Notes: generated from the sequence alone by a model not told the origin. A stretch of DNA of 64,000 bases from Chloroflexota bacterium (GCA_016234595.1 JACRBG010000055.1:124001-188000); one strand, 5' to 3'; positions 9,161-20,511 are shown, counted from the first letter of the stretch. A program made the numbers and translations.

Positions 9161-9308
9161 ACGGTTTTGATACCAAGGTGATTGCATTTCAAGGCATATA
9201 TGTTACGCTAGTATTTGTATGCCTTTACAGACTTTGCAGACCCCATCCTTGACATCATTAATCGCATATCTGAAAGTACAGTGTGAGTTTTGAGAAGGCT
9301 CGTTTTTT

Positions 9309-11201
9309 ATGATAAACAAGTTTACAGTTTGGTTCGACAACCTCCCCATTCAACGAAAGCTCATCCTCGGTTTTGGCCTTATCGCCAGCTTACTTTTCGT
9401 CAGTATGGGGATTGAGATAGTCCGTACTAGTTTTGAGGATAATGCTCGACAGAAATCAGACGATGCTCAACAAAGGATGATGTTGGCGGAACGGCTACGG
9501 ACGGAAATGATTTCTGTACGCCGAGAAGAAGCCACCATTGGCCTCAATTTCCTCGCCTATGGCTTTGCCGTAGATAGCGAAACGCTTGATCCAATTGACG
9601 CCCATGTTCAAGAGATGCTAGCCATCATTAGTGAATTTAAGGGGCTCAAGGACAATACTGGCTCTGATTCTAAAGGAACGATACTAGAAATCGAACAGCA
9701 AGTTCTCGCATACGATTCGGCCCTACAAACAAGTTTCGACCTCGTCCAACAGCGTGGGAACGAAAACGAGGGCTGGGGTGGAGATTTAGTTAGTAAACTG
9801 GAAATCCTCTCCGCGCAAGGTTTTGATACAACTGAGGCAGTTAAACTTGCCAAAGAAGTAGTTCAATTTAGGAACGCGAGTGAAGGGGCAGGATTGCTTC
9901 AAGCCGAACTAGACAAATTAGAGACATCCATTCAGTCATCCGAGCGTTCCCAAGTGAAAAAAGATAGCTATCTTGCTGTCCTCAGCGAAATTCGCACAGC
10001 GGCTACTAATCTAGAATCGTCGCAGGGGCTACTCGTGAGTTCCTTTGCTGAATTCTCGATTATAAGCGGCAATGTTGAAACACTTGCCGAAAATTTTGTG
10101 GACATCCAAGAGAAAAGTAGCGCCGATGCCCTAAGTGAGTATAAAAACGCACGGCGAGTGGGTGGTTATGTGCGATATATTGGCATTGTCGCCATGTTGA
10201 TGATTGGCGGCGGCATCACTGTCTTTACTAGCCAAAGAATTGCCAAACCTATCACGGTGTTGACCGAAACAACTCAGCGTATCTCTAGTGGTGCCTATAA
10301 TCAGAGAACCGCAATTAAGAGTCAGGATGAAATAGGTCAGTTAGCCCAATCGTTTGATCGGATGGCTACCGAAATTCAGCGGCGCGAGGCCAATCTTGTT
10401 GAACAGGCCGAAGAACTCAAGGTGGCAACAGCCCAAGCCCAAAGCGCAGCACGTGTCAAAAGCGAATTTTTGGCAAATATGTCGCATGAATTACGTACCC
10501 CGCTCAACGCGATTATTGGCTTTAGCGACATGTTATTGATGGGCATTGCTGGCGAACTTAATAGTCAACAGCGTCACCAAGTGGAACGTTTACGCCTCAA
10601 CGGAAACCGATTGCTGGCTTTGGTAAACGACATTTTGGATTTAGCCCGTATTGAATCCAAGCGGGTCGAGCTTATCCTAAAGCCATTCTCGCCACGTGCC
10701 CTATCAGAACATATGGCAAGTCAAATGAGTGTGCTTGCCAAAGAGAACAATCTCAAATTTGAAATCAAAGTAGAGTCAGATGTACCTGAACAACTAATCG
10801 GGGACGAAAAACGCATCGAACAAGTTGTCGTTAATTTGCTTTCCAATGCCTTCAAATTTACCCAGCAGGGATCAGTACGATTGGATATCACGACTAATTT
10901 AGCAGAAAAACAATGGGCCATTGCCGTAACTGATACAGGGATTGGAATTCCGCCCCATGCCATCAATTTGATATTTGAAGAATTTCGTCAACTCGATGGC
11001 ACTTCCACTCGTGCCTATCAGGGCAGCGGGCTTGGGTTGGCAATAACACGCAATCTCGTCCGCATTATGAGCGGTGAAATCAAGGTTCAAAGCAAGCTAG
11101 GCGAAGGCAGTACATTTACCATTGTGTTGCCAATCATTCCCGAATCGCCTACTCGCCAAAAAACAGAACCCGCCGTCATCGCGGAAACACTTAATTTATA
11201 G
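9309..11201 (+). CDS. membrane sensor histidine kinase (HAMP-HisKA-HATPase)
   Basis: A 630-residue sensor kinase. TM1 is about residues 18-42, followed by a helical extracytoplasmic sensor of about 230 residues (four-helix-bundle/CHASE3-like). TM2 is about 280-305, then HAMP (KPITVLTETTQRISSGAYNQ), a short coiled coil, HisKA with phospho-acceptor His393 (FLANMSHELRTPLNAIIGFS) and HATPase_c with the N-box (NLLSNAFKFT), G1 (DTGIGIPP) and G2 (GSGLGLAI). Two single-domain response regulators follow at once (15-nt gap, then a 4-nt overlap), so the three form a signalling operon. There is no DNA-binding output, so output is presumably protein-protein, as in phosphorelays. Confidence 0.93.
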   Translation: MINKFTVWFDNLPIQRKLILGFGLIASLLFVSMGIEIVRTSFEDNARQKSDDAQQRMMLAERLRTEMISVRREEATIGLNFLAYGFAVDSETLDPIDAHVQEMLAIISEFKGLKDNTGSDSKGTILEIEQQVLAYDSALQTSFDLVQQRGNENEGWGGDLVSKLEILSAQGFDTTEAVKLAKEVVQFRNASEGAGLLQAELDKLETSIQSSERSQVKKDSYLAVLSEIRTAATNLESSQGLLVSSFAEFSIISGNVETLAENFVDIQEKSSADALSEYKNARRVGGYVRYIGIVAMLMIGGGITVFTSQRIAKPITVLTETTQRISSGAYNQRTAIKSQDEIGQLAQSFDRMATEIQRREANLVEQAEELKVATAQAQSAARVKSEFLANMSHELRTPLNAIIGFSDMLLMGIAGELNSQQRHQVERLRLNGNRLLALVNDILDLARIESKRVELILKPFSPRALSEHMASQMSVLAKENNLKFEIKVESDVPEQLIGDEKRIEQVVVNLLSNAFKFTQQGSVRLDITTNLAEKQWAIAVTDTGIGIPPHAINLIFEEFRQLDGTSTRAYQGSGLGLAITRNLVRIMSGEIKVQSKLGEGSTFTIVLPIIPESPTRQKTEPAVIAETLNL

Positions 11202-11215
11202 GAGCATTATAGGAC

Positions 11216-11701
11216 ATGCTGGATTGGAAAAATACTCACGGATGGGTCGTTTTAGTTGTAGATGACGAACCCGATAATTTGGAGGTGGTTGCTACTGTCT
11301 TGTCATTTTTTGGAATGACAGTCAAAAGAGCAACAGATGGGGTACAAGGGCTAGAATTATTGGAGACCATAACCCCCACTCTCATTCTGCTTGACCTTGC
11401 CATGCCCCATATGGATGGGTGGCGCATGTTTCAGATTATTAGGAGTATGCCCCATCTCCAACAAGTACCCGTTGTAGCACTGACCGCGCACGCTATGATA
11501 GGCGATGAGGAGCGTGTCCTTGCGGCAGGTTTTGATGGCTATTTGAGCAAACCAGTCAATCTGCCAACACTCGTACAAGATATTGAGCAGGCAATAGCCA
11601 AGAAAGAGGCCAAACCCAAAACACCGCCAATCGAAGGGTCTGAGCCTAATGAAGTTGACAAGACGGTTGATAATTTCAGCATAGAAGAGGTGTCTCAATG
11701 A
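11216..11701 (+). CDS. single-domain response regulator
   Basis: A 161-residue CheY-like receiver. Acidic pocket VVDDEPDN, phospho-acceptor Asp in LILLDLAMPHMDGW, Thr/Ala switch region VVALTAHAM and Lys in LSKPVN are all present. A 35-residue charged C-terminal tail replaces an output domain. It lies 15 nt after the sensor kinase and overlaps the next receiver gene by 4 nt (ATGA), so it is translationally coupled. It is probably the direct phospho-target of that kinase. Confidence 0.93.
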   Translation: MLDWKNTHGWVVLVVDDEPDNLEVVATVLSFFGMTVKRATDGVQGLELLETITPTLILLDLAMPHMDGWRMFQIIRSMPHLQQVPVVALTAHAMIGDEERVLAAGFDGYLSKPVNLPTLVQDIEQAIAKKEAKPKTPPIEGSEPNEVDKTVDNFSIEEVSQ

Positions 11702-12081
11702 CAGGGCAAAATTGGCAGGTACTGATCGTTGAAGATGAACCTGACAGCATGGAACTATTGGGTGGACTTTTAGGCCATCATGGCATCACGTTTTTCGCCG
11801 CAAAGAGTGCTGAAGAAGCCCTCAGTATGCTACCCAATCTGTCTCCAACCCTTATTCTGATTGATCTTTCGCTACCGGGCAAAAATGGCTGGGAGCTTTT
11901 ACAAATCCTCCGAGATGATCAGGCTTATTCGCAAATCCCCCGTGTTGCTGTTACTGCCTATCACACCGCTGAACTTGCTGAACATGCCATTGAAGCCGGC
12001 TTTAATGCCTATTTTGCGAAACCGATTACCGCCAACACATTTGTAAACGAACTCAAGGCCGTTATGGCAGATATCAACTAA
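11698..12081 (+). CDS. single-domain response regulator
   Basis: A 127-residue receiver with the acidic pair (IVEDEPDS), phospho-acceptor Asp in LILIDLSLPGKNGWE, switch residues RVAVTAYHT and Lys in FAKPITA. It is the third gene of the kinase operon (ATGA overlap with the preceding receiver). Having two stand-alone receivers suggests phosphate sharing or a phosphate sink. No effector domain is present. Confidence 0.93.
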   Translation: MTGQNWQVLIVEDEPDSMELLGGLLGHHGITFFAAKSAEEALSMLPNLSPTLILIDLSLPGKNGWELLQILRDDQAYSQIPRVAVTAYHTAELAEHAIEAGFNAYFAKPITANTFVNELKAVMADIN

Positions 12082-12304
12082 AGCGCGCGCTGAATACAGA
12101 TTTTTTGCCAGATTGCCTGAACACATGGAAAGCGCAGGAACACGGGTGGGGCTTTCTATGTGAAAACAATTAGGATCGAAAGTGAATTCAGCAAGGCCAT
12201 CGCTTTGACCCCTACCCTACTCCAAAATGTAAATTTATGATGAGTGGGAACTCATTTAGTTCCATTGGTGTTTTAAGAGTTATGATTAGTGAAGGTGTTG
12301 AACA

Positions 12305-12751
12305 ATGGAAAAAATCAAATCAATCCTCAGTAACAAATCAGCAGCAGGGTTATATCTACTCACTTCACCTGTCACGGCTGGAGCATTACACACACTAGCC
12401 GAGGAGCAGAAATTCAGCTTTTCTCATCTACATGGCGAAGCTGTTGCCACTGAAGATGCGTTTATGGATGAAATTCAACAGGCCGCTAATTTTCCCGATT
12501 ATTTTGGGCGCATGGATGAATCTATCATTGATTGCATACAGGACTTAGACCATTGGTATCCGCGCAAAAAGGGCTATGTGTTTTTGTATGACGATTTCCA
12601 CAATCTTGCCAAAGGTGCGCCTGAAACCTTTGAAATGGTGATCGAGTGCTTTCAAGAGGGTCTGCATTTTTGGCAGGAGCGCGGCCAAAAACCGTTTTAC
12701 ATCTTTATGCGCGGGGATAGCGCCTTTCTGCCAACTATACCAACGATTTAA
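12305..12751 (+). CDS. barstar-like ribonuclease-inhibitor family protein
   Basis: A 148-residue protein. The middle part fits the barstar fold pattern: an N-terminal strand/helix half (LYLLTSPVTAGALHTLAEEQ), then IQQAANFPDYFGRMDESIID, IQDLDHWYPRKKGYVFLYDD and ECFQEGLHFWQERG. Barstars bind and inhibit barnase-type RNases. No barnase-like gene is next to it; upstream is a 220-nt gap, downstream the GH57 gene. It is therefore either an orphan immunity protein or a domesticated barstar-fold protein. The family call rests on motif spacing and the conserved aromatic/acidic residues. Confidence 0.7.
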   Translation: MEKIKSILSNKSAAGLYLLTSPVTAGALHTLAEEQKFSFSHLHGEAVATEDAFMDEIQQAANFPDYFGRMDESIIDCIQDLDHWYPRKKGYVFLYDDFHNLAKGAPETFEMVIECFQEGLHFWQERGQKPFYIFMRGDSAFLPTIPTI

Positions 12752-12829
12752 ATTACGCTCCACGCCCAAAGGGTGTTAAAATCTGCCACGCTTGAAAAAT
12801 TTGAACTTTATCGAAAAGGACTTTTTTGC

Positions 12830-14707
12830 ATGGCACTCGGTGCATTTACGTTTGTCCTCCACAGTCATCTGCCCTATGCTCGTTTGGCGGGGCGTTGGCC
12901 GCATGGTGAAGAATGGATTCATGAAGCCGCCAGCGAAACCTATATCCCGCTGCTCGACGCACTCTATGATCTGCGGGCGGATGGCGTCAAATACAAAATC
13001 ACCATCGGTATCACTCCCGTTTTGGCTGAACAATTAGCCGATGCAGATGTGTGTGATCATTTGGACGAGTACCTAGAGGACAAAATTGCCCGAGCCAAGC
13101 AAGATATTCTGCGTTTTCGTGGCGATTTGTGGGAAGAAACACCCTCACAAGGCGTCGAGCGTACCGAAGCTGAGGAAGCCAACTTGCCTCCGATAGACCG
13201 GGGAGCCGTCGCCGAGGCCTTTGTCAAATCGAAAACCCTTGAGGAAGCCAACGAACTGGCTGAAAAGATGGGCGCTGAAGCCCCTGCCATCCCCGAAAAG
13301 CCGTGGTGGGTCGGCCACAAACACCTCGAAGCACTTGCCGAATGGTATCTGCACTATTACGAAACCATCAAAGACTCGTTTGATCGCAAGTATCGCCGTG
13401 ACATTATTGGCGCATTCCGGCAATTGCAAGACGAAGGGTATATCGAAATCATCACCTGTGCCGCGACACATGGCTATCTACCACTGCTTGGCACGGATGC
13501 TGCCATTCGCGGCCAACTCCATACGGGGGTGACCAGCTATAAACGTCTTTTTGGCCGGAATCCGCGTGGTATTTGGTTGCCCGAATGTGCCTATCGTCCA
13601 GCCTATTATGATAATAATGGTAACATCCGCCCCGGCATCGAAAAATTCCTTGCCGATGAGGGCCTCACCGTCTTTTTCAGCGAAACCCATTTGGTCACAG
13701 GTGGCGCTCCTGTCGGGGTAGCTGCTGGCGAAATTATTGGGCCATATGGGGCAATTAAACGCCGCTACCTGATTCCCATGTCCGAAGCCCCTGCGCCCGA
13801 TTTTCAGGCCACCACCTTTGAGGCCTATTACGTCAGCGACAGCACGTCCGGCGTGACCGCTGAAGACCATAGCAGCGTAGCGGTGATTGGGCGCAATAAC
13901 GAGACAGGCCAGCGGGTGTGGTCAGCAACAGTCGGCTATCCCGGTGATTTTGACTACCGCGAATTTCATCGCAAAGATAGTGTCAGCGGCCTACAATATT
14001 GGCGTGTGACGGGCAATACAGTGGATTTGGGGGAAAAGGATTTTTATCACCCTGAGTGGGCTGAAGGCAAAATGCAATCGCACGCAGCCGATTTTGTCAG
14101 CTTGGTCGAGCGCATCTTAACGGCATGGCGGGATAACGGCAATGATTATGGCCTTATCGCCAGCAATTATGATACCGAGCTTTTTGGACATTGGTGGTTT
14201 GAAGGCGTGGATTGGCTCAAAGAAGTGCTACGAGGCCTCGCCAAGAGCACAATTGTGGATTTAGTGACAGCCTCACAATATGTTGCAGACCACCCACCCA
14301 AACAAATCTTGCATCTCCCTGAAGGTAGTTGGGGCGCAGGTGGGACGCATTTTACGTGGAATAACATTGAGGTTAATTGGATGTGGCCTCCCGTTCATGA
14401 AGCCGAACAACGTATGACCCGTCTTGCCAATCGCCATAAAGCCGACTGGGATAATGAAGCCCTACGCAAGACCCTTAATCAGGCCGCCCGTGAGTTATTG
14501 CTGGCTGAAAGCTCCGATTGGCCCTTCCTTGTCACGACCGGGCAGGCCCGCAATTATGCTATCCAGCGTTTTAGTCAACATATGGAACGCTTCCGCAAAT
14601 TAGGGGAGAGTGTTGAGGCGGGCAAACCGGATAGCCGATTAACCGAAGAATATTGGCAACTGGACAAAGTGTATCCAGATATTGATTACCGATGGTGGTG
14701 TGAGTGA
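12830..14707 (+). CDS. GH57 1,4-alpha-glucan branching enzyme
   Basis: ATG 12830 is chosen because AAAAGGA precedes it and the family begins here (MALGAFTFVLHSHLPYAR). The protein (625 residues) has GH57 landmarks: HSHLPYAR, THGYLPLL, the nucleophile motif WLPECAYRP (Glu252), the acid motif YDTELFGHWWFEG (Asp448), and a C-terminal DUF1957-like helical domain (ESSDWPFLVTTGQARNYAIQ). The enzyme makes alpha-1,6 branches in glycogen-like glucans. An insertion of roughly 60 residues after DILRFRGDLWEE is longer than in thermophile enzymes. The stop overlaps the menG start (GTGA), so the two genes are coupled. Confidence 0.93.
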   Translation: MALGAFTFVLHSHLPYARLAGRWPHGEEWIHEAASETYIPLLDALYDLRADGVKYKITIGITPVLAEQLADADVCDHLDEYLEDKIARAKQDILRFRGDLWEETPSQGVERTEAEEANLPPIDRGAVAEAFVKSKTLEEANELAEKMGAEAPAIPEKPWWVGHKHLEALAEWYLHYYETIKDSFDRKYRRDIIGAFRQLQDEGYIEIITCAATHGYLPLLGTDAAIRGQLHTGVTSYKRLFGRNPRGIWLPECAYRPAYYDNNGNIRPGIEKFLADEGLTVFFSETHLVTGGAPVGVAAGEIIGPYGAIKRRYLIPMSEAPAPDFQATTFEAYYVSDSTSGVTAEDHSSVAVIGRNNETGQRVWSATVGYPGDFDYREFHRKDSVSGLQYWRVTGNTVDLGEKDFYHPEWAEGKMQSHAADFVSLVERILTAWRDNGNDYGLIASNYDTELFGHWWFEGVDWLKEVLRGLAKSTIVDLVTASQYVADHPPKQILHLPEGSWGAGGTHFTWNNIEVNWMWPPVHEAEQRMTRLANRHKADWDNEALRKTLNQAARELLLAESSDWPFLVTTGQARNYAIQRFSQHMERFRKLGESVEAGKPDSRLTEEYWQLDKVYPDIDYRWWCE

Positions 14708-15402
14708 GTACCGCAGATAAATCGCACGTACAGGGGATGTTTAGTCGGATTGCGCCCCGCTATGATTTGATGAACCGCCTCATGACTTTTGGTCAGGATA
14801 AGGGCTGGCGGCAGTTTGTTGTCCAACAGGCCCATGTTCCACCACAAGGCCATATCTTGGACATTGCAGCCGGAACAGGTGATATTGCCTTTGAAGTACG
14901 CCGCCAATACCCCCAAGCCACTATAATCGCTGCTGACTTTGCTCTGCCGATGATGCAGGTGGGTCAAAAACGCGCCAATGGGTCAACGGTGGATTGGTTG
15001 GGGGCAAATGCGCTGGCCCTACCCCTACCTGATGCCGCCTTTGACGCTGTGGTCAGCGGATTTTTGTTCCGCAACGTGCCCGATATTGATGTGGCCCTAC
15101 ACGAACAATGGCGTATCCTAAAACCCGGTGGCTATCTGGTCACGCTTGATACCAGCCCACCGCCCAAAAATTTATTACGGCCTTTCATCAGCATCCATCT
15201 AAAGTATGTCATTCCAACCCTCGGCAAATTGATTTCCGGCGATAGCAGTGCCTATCGTTATTTGCCACAAAGTACGTTGGAATTTAAGACACCCGAAGCC
15301 CTAGCTGAACGCATTCGGAGTGCGGGTTTCCAACAAGTGGGTTATCGCAATTTTATGATCAAAACCATCGCTGTTCATTGGGGTCAAAAACCACTGGCAT
15401 AA
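14704..15402 (+). CDS. menG: demethylmenaquinone methyltransferase
   Basis: A 232-residue class I SAM methyltransferase of the UbiE/MenG family: MFSRIAPRYDLMNRLMTFGQ at the N-terminus, SAM-binding ILDIAAGTGDIAF, FDAVVSGFLFRNVPD, ILKPGGYLVTLDTS and the C-terminal PTLGKLISGDSSAYRYLPQS block. It catalyses the last methylation of menaquinone; a menaquinone-only organism is consistent with Chloroflexota. The GTG start lies inside the GTGA overlap with the branching-enzyme stop. Confidence 0.92.
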   Translation: MSTADKSHVQGMFSRIAPRYDLMNRLMTFGQDKGWRQFVVQQAHVPPQGHILDIAAGTGDIAFEVRRQYPQATIIAADFALPMMQVGQKRANGSTVDWLGANALALPLPDAAFDAVVSGFLFRNVPDIDVALHEQWRILKPGGYLVTLDTSPPPKNLLRPFISIHLKYVIPTLGKLISGDSSAYRYLPQSTLEFKTPEALAERIRSAGFQQVGYRNFMIKTIAVHWGQKPLA

Positions 15403-15606
15403 CACCCGCTATCGGCCTAAAGTAGAACAGACAATGCCTTTTGTCCTCAAAATGAGGTTAAAAGAATTTTGACATACCCCATCAGATTCCGTAAAATCCA
15501 CCCTTGACACAAAGCTGTCTTTTATTTCTTGAGAAGATGCCCCCACAAGCTCATTTTTCAAGAAAACAATAGTAAGCTCTTTAAAAGATTGAAGGGTAAA
15601 ACCATT

Positions 15607-17691
15607 ATGAGGGATTACAACTCAGAGTCCATTCGGAATATCACGTTAGCTGGACATCAAGGAGCGGGAAAAACCATGCTGGTGGAAAGCCTGTTGTTTC
15701 ATACAGGCACCATCAATCGCATGGGTAAAATAGAGGACGGAAGCACTGTTTCCGACTTTGATGAAGACGAACGTGAACGGCAACTTAGTATCAGCACCTC
15801 GCTTATCCCAATTGAATTTGGCGACTGCAAAATCAACATTCTCGACACCCCCGGTTTTACCGATTTTCAAGGCGAAGTCCAACAAGCCGTCCGCAGCACC
15901 GACGCAGTGGTCGTGGTGGTGGACGCAGTGGCTGGCCCCGAAGTCGGCACCGAGATGGCCTTCCAATATGCCCACGATTTTAATCAACCCGTGATGGTCG
16001 TCATCAACAAGATGGATCGGGAAAACGCCAATTATGCCCGAGCCCTTGAAGCCCTACGTGAGCGCTTCCCTGAGCGAAAATTTATTCCGGTGATTTTGCC
16101 CCTCGGGGAACAAGCCAATTTTAAGGGCGTCTTGAATGCCGTCACGCAAAAGCTCTACATGGGCAAGGGCGATAAAGGCGAAGCTCCTCCAGCCGATCTG
16201 GTTGATATGTTGCGAGAGGCCCATCTCGCGGTCGTTGAAGCCGCCGCCGAGGCCGACGATGCTTATATTGAGAAATATTTCGAGACGAACGAGTTAACAT
16301 TTGATGAAATTCGCGATGGGATGCGTAAGGCTGCCCGAAATGCCGACCTTGCAACTACCCCCGTCTTTGTCACCAGTGGTACGGCTGGTGTAGGCATTGT
16401 GCCTCTATTGGAAGCCTTGACCGTCTATGTCCAACCGGCCACCGGACGACGTGTCAGCACCAAGACCGACTTGGAATCTGAAGAGATCGAATTTGTAAAC
16501 CCACCCCAAAGCGACAGCGGGCCGTTCGTGGGGTATGTCTTTAAGAGTTTTACTGATAAGTTTGGAACCCTCAGTTTCTTCCGCATTTTCTCCGGCTCCG
16601 TTAAGGGCAATGATACGGTGTGGAATCCCAACACCCAGCAGGAAGAGCGTATGGGCCAACTATTATTGATACGGGGCAAGGAACAAATCGCAGTTGATTC
16701 CTTGCACGCGGGTGATATTGGGGTTGTTGCCAAATTGAAAAACACCTACACCGGCAACACCCTGACGACCAAAACTTTTGGCCGATTTGTGCCGGGTCCC
16801 AAATTCCCTGCCCCGGTCTATTCAGTGGCTGTCCACCCCAAGACACAGGCCGACAGTGCCAAGATTGCAACCGTACTGGCGACCCTTTGTCAGGGCGACC
16901 AAACCCTGAAGTGGCGCCAAGACGCTGCGACCAAACAGGTCGTTTTTGAAGGCATGGGCAGCGTCCAACTAGACATTGCCCTCAAACGTGGTGAGCGACT
17001 TGGCTGTAACATGGAAATCTCCGTGCCGAGAGTGCCCTATCAAGAAACCATTACCAAGAAAGCCCAATCGGTTTATCGGCACAAGAAACAAACCGGTGGT
17101 GCGGGTCAATTTGCCGAAGTCCATATGCGTGTAGAGCCAATCCCACCGGAAAACGGCTTTGAATTTAAGAGTGAGATTGTTGGCGGTTCGATCTCCGGCC
17201 CATTTGTCCAAAGCACCGAAAAAGGCGTGCGCCAAAATCTGACCAATGGCGTCATTGCGGGTTATCCCATTGTTGGTGTCAAGGCGGTTGTGTTCGATGG
17301 TAAGGAACACCCTGTTGATTCCAAAGACATCGCCTTCCAAGTAGCTGGACGCGAATCTTTCAAAGATGCCTTTAAGCAAGCCAATCCTGTGCTGCTGGAG
17401 CCCATTGTGAATGTGCGCGTCACCGTCCCCGAAGAAAACACGGGCGATATTATGGGTGATATGACCACACGGCGCGGACGGGTACAAGGAATGGATACGG
17501 TCGCCGGACGCACCATCATTAACGCAACCGTGCCCCATGCTGAAATGCTGCGCTACTCTAACGATCTGCGCTCGATGACAGGTGGACGCGGTATCTTTAC
17601 CATGGAATTTAGCCATTACGAAACCATGCCCAGTCAACTTGCGGCTGAAATTATGGCCCAACACAAAGCAACCGAGCACGCCGACGAATAA
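15607..17691 (+). CDS. elongation factor G-like translational GTPase (EF-G2 type)
   Basis: ATG 15607 (MRDYNSESIRN) is the sensible start; the upstream in-frame codons look non-coding. The 694-residue protein has the G1 motif AGHQGAGKT, G3 DTPGFTDFQGEVQQAV and G4 NKMD, then EF-G domains II-V (VPRVPYQETITKKAQSVYRH, TGGRGIFTMEFSHYETMP). The canonical switch-I RGITI is replaced by ERQLSIS, typical of the EF-G-like/EF-G2 branch found alongside a classical EF-G in several phyla. It probably acts in translation or ribosome recycling. A strong terminator follows, so it is monocistronic. Confidence 0.9.
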   Translation: MRDYNSESIRNITLAGHQGAGKTMLVESLLFHTGTINRMGKIEDGSTVSDFDEDERERQLSISTSLIPIEFGDCKINILDTPGFTDFQGEVQQAVRSTDAVVVVVDAVAGPEVGTEMAFQYAHDFNQPVMVVINKMDRENANYARALEALRERFPERKFIPVILPLGEQANFKGVLNAVTQKLYMGKGDKGEAPPADLVDMLREAHLAVVEAAAEADDAYIEKYFETNELTFDEIRDGMRKAARNADLATTPVFVTSGTAGVGIVPLLEALTVYVQPATGRRVSTKTDLESEEIEFVNPPQSDSGPFVGYVFKSFTDKFGTLSFFRIFSGSVKGNDTVWNPNTQQEERMGQLLLIRGKEQIAVDSLHAGDIGVVAKLKNTYTGNTLTTKTFGRFVPGPKFPAPVYSVAVHPKTQADSAKIATVLATLCQGDQTLKWRQDAATKQVVFEGMGSVQLDIALKRGERLGCNMEISVPRVPYQETITKKAQSVYRHKKQTGGAGQFAEVHMRVEPIPPENGFEFKSEIVGGSISGPFVQSTEKGVRQNLTNGVIAGYPIVGVKAVVFDGKEHPVDSKDIAFQVAGRESFKDAFKQANPVLLEPIVNVRVTVPEENTGDIMGDMTTRRGRVQGMDTVAGRTIINATVPHAEMLRYSNDLRSMTGGRGIFTMEFSHYETMPSQLAAEIMAQHKATEHADE

Positions 17692-17714
17692 ATCAATTGT
17701 GTAAATTTTTGGCA

Positions 17715-17744
17715 GGGCGGACGTGAAATCCGCCCTCTTTTTTA
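17715..17744 (+). terminator. intrinsic terminator of the EF-G-like gene
   Basis: GGGCGGA (17715-17721) pairs with TCCGCCC (17729-17735), followed by TCTTTTTT. Confidence 0.92.
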
Positions 17745-17839
17745 GAAATTGGCAACAAACCCCCCATGAATTTTTTGACAACCATCCTGCGTCTTGGTAA
17801 ATTTGTGAAGCAAGGCGCAAGTGACACCCGACTGAATCT

Positions 17840-18094
17840 ATGAGCAAGCCAAAAGATTATTTCATCAATTTAGGATTGGCAGCTCTGGCAGGATTAAGCG
17901 GATGTGCCTCGATCATCGTCTTGATGGTGGGGGTTGCGTTCGGAATTCTGCTTGATGCTAGGGTGTTCGATAGCACACCGCTTTTTACCATCTTGTGTAT
18001 TGTGGTGAGCGTGCCCGTCAGTTTAGTGACCATGTTGGTCATCGCCATCCGGTCTGCCAAAACAATTGAAAAACGGCAATACGGCAAATCGTAA
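17840..18094 (+). CDS. AtpZ/AtpI-like two-TM protein
   Basis: An 84-residue protein with two hydrophobic segments (about 12-38 and 47-70) and a Gly-rich first helix ending in GVAFGILLDARVF. A two-helix hairpin with a G-x-x-L-D motif directly upstream of atpB is the usual form and position of AtpZ/AtpI, which assists c-ring assembly or Mg2+/Ca2+ handling in ATP synthase operons. Sequence similarity alone is weak, so position carries much of the call. Confidence 0.6.
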   Translation: MSKPKDYFINLGLAALAGLSGCASIIVLMVGVAFGILLDARVFDSTPLFTILCIVVSVPVSLVTMLVIAIRSAKTIEKRQYGKS

Positions 18095-18197
18095 CCCGTG
18101 CCGCAGTTGTGCCATGCCGGGTGTTGGCAAGTAAGAGTAAACATCGTTTAAACATAGGAGGAGTGCTTTTGCTCGGCTCAAAGAAAGGAGTCCGTTA

Positions 18198-19716
<1,519 letters not shown>

Positions 19717-19744
19717 TCCCCTACAGGAGGCTCAGAAAAGGCAC

Positions 19745-20446
19745 ATGGATGCGTTAGGTATTAATTTTGGATTTCTAATTGCCCAGATCATCAATTTCGG
19801 TGTGATTTTCCTTCTGCTGCGCGGTGTTGTTTGGGGGCCATTGCTGAAGACAATTGACAAGCGCCGGGAAGATATTGAAAAAGGTCTGGAAGACGCCCGT
19901 ATTGCAAGTGAAGCACGCGCCAACGCTGAAAAAGAAGCGGAAAGCATCAAGACAGCCGCCCGTGCCGAAGCCCAAAAGATCGTGGCTGAATCGCGTGGTC
20001 GGGGTGAAGAAGCTGGCAAGGACGTGTTGGCACAGGCCAATACTGATGCCGAAGCCATTCGCGCCGAAGCCCGTGTAAAGGCTGAAGAAGAACGTTCGCA
20101 ACTGCTCTCTGATATGCGTGGTCAGGTGATTTCGCTGGCGATTGCCGCCGCTAATCGCCTGATTGGTGAAAGCATGGACGAAAAGAAACAGCAACAAATC
20201 GTGACCGAATTCTTCAGCAAATCGCCTGAAAACGTCAAGGGATTGGGTTCAAACATCGAAGTCGTCAGCGCCCTACCCCTCAATGACAACGAGAAGAAAG
20301 ACATCCTCAGCAAGACAGGTGCTGCCAATGCCGACTGGAAAGTTGATCCAGCGATTTTGGGCGGTATCATCATCCGTGCTGGTGATAAGGTCGTGGATGG
20401 TAGCGTGCGCAGCAATTTGAGTGCCCTGTCAGCCCGCCTGAACTAA
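19745..20446 (+). CDS. atpF: ATP synthase b subunit fused to the C-terminal domain of delta
   Basis: 233 residues. Residues 1-30 are a membrane anchor (FLIAQIINFGVIFLLLRGVV), 35-150 a long charged coiled coil typical of subunit b. From about residue 157 the sequence matches the C-terminal half of delta/OSCP: VVSALPLNDNEKKDILS, then VDPAILGGIIIRAGDKVVDG and SVRSNLSALSARL. The helical N-terminal domain of delta, which binds alpha, is absent. It is the last ATP-synthase gene here; two hairpins follow and the next gene is on the other strand. The F1 genes (alpha, gamma, beta, epsilon) must be elsewhere. Confidence 0.93.
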   Translation: MDALGINFGFLIAQIINFGVIFLLLRGVVWGPLLKTIDKRREDIEKGLEDARIASEARANAEKEAESIKTAARAEAQKIVAESRGRGEEAGKDVLAQANTDAEAIRAEARVKAEEERSQLLSDMRGQVISLAIAAANRLIGESMDEKKQQQIVTEFFSKSPENVKGLGSNIEVVSALPLNDNEKKDILSKTGAANADWKVDPAILGGIIIRAGDKVVDGSVRSNLSALSARLN

Positions 20447-20454
20447 TGAAATAA

Positions 20455-20511
20455 AAAACACCCCTACAGGTGTTTTGAAAAAAAGGGTAATCCACAGGGA
20501 TTGCCCTTTTT
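20455..20511 (+). terminator. double-hairpin terminator after atpF
   Basis: First hairpin AAAACACC/GGTGTTTT (20455-20476), second AAGGGTAATCC/GGATTGCCCTT (about 20483-20508) followed by TTTT. It closes the F0 operon. Confidence 0.9.

Noticed and set aside
16969-17847. A 292-codon open frame antisense to the EF-G-like gene
   Set aside because: It is the mirror of a strongly conserved coding sequence, has no ribosome site and resembles no protein; codon structure explains it.
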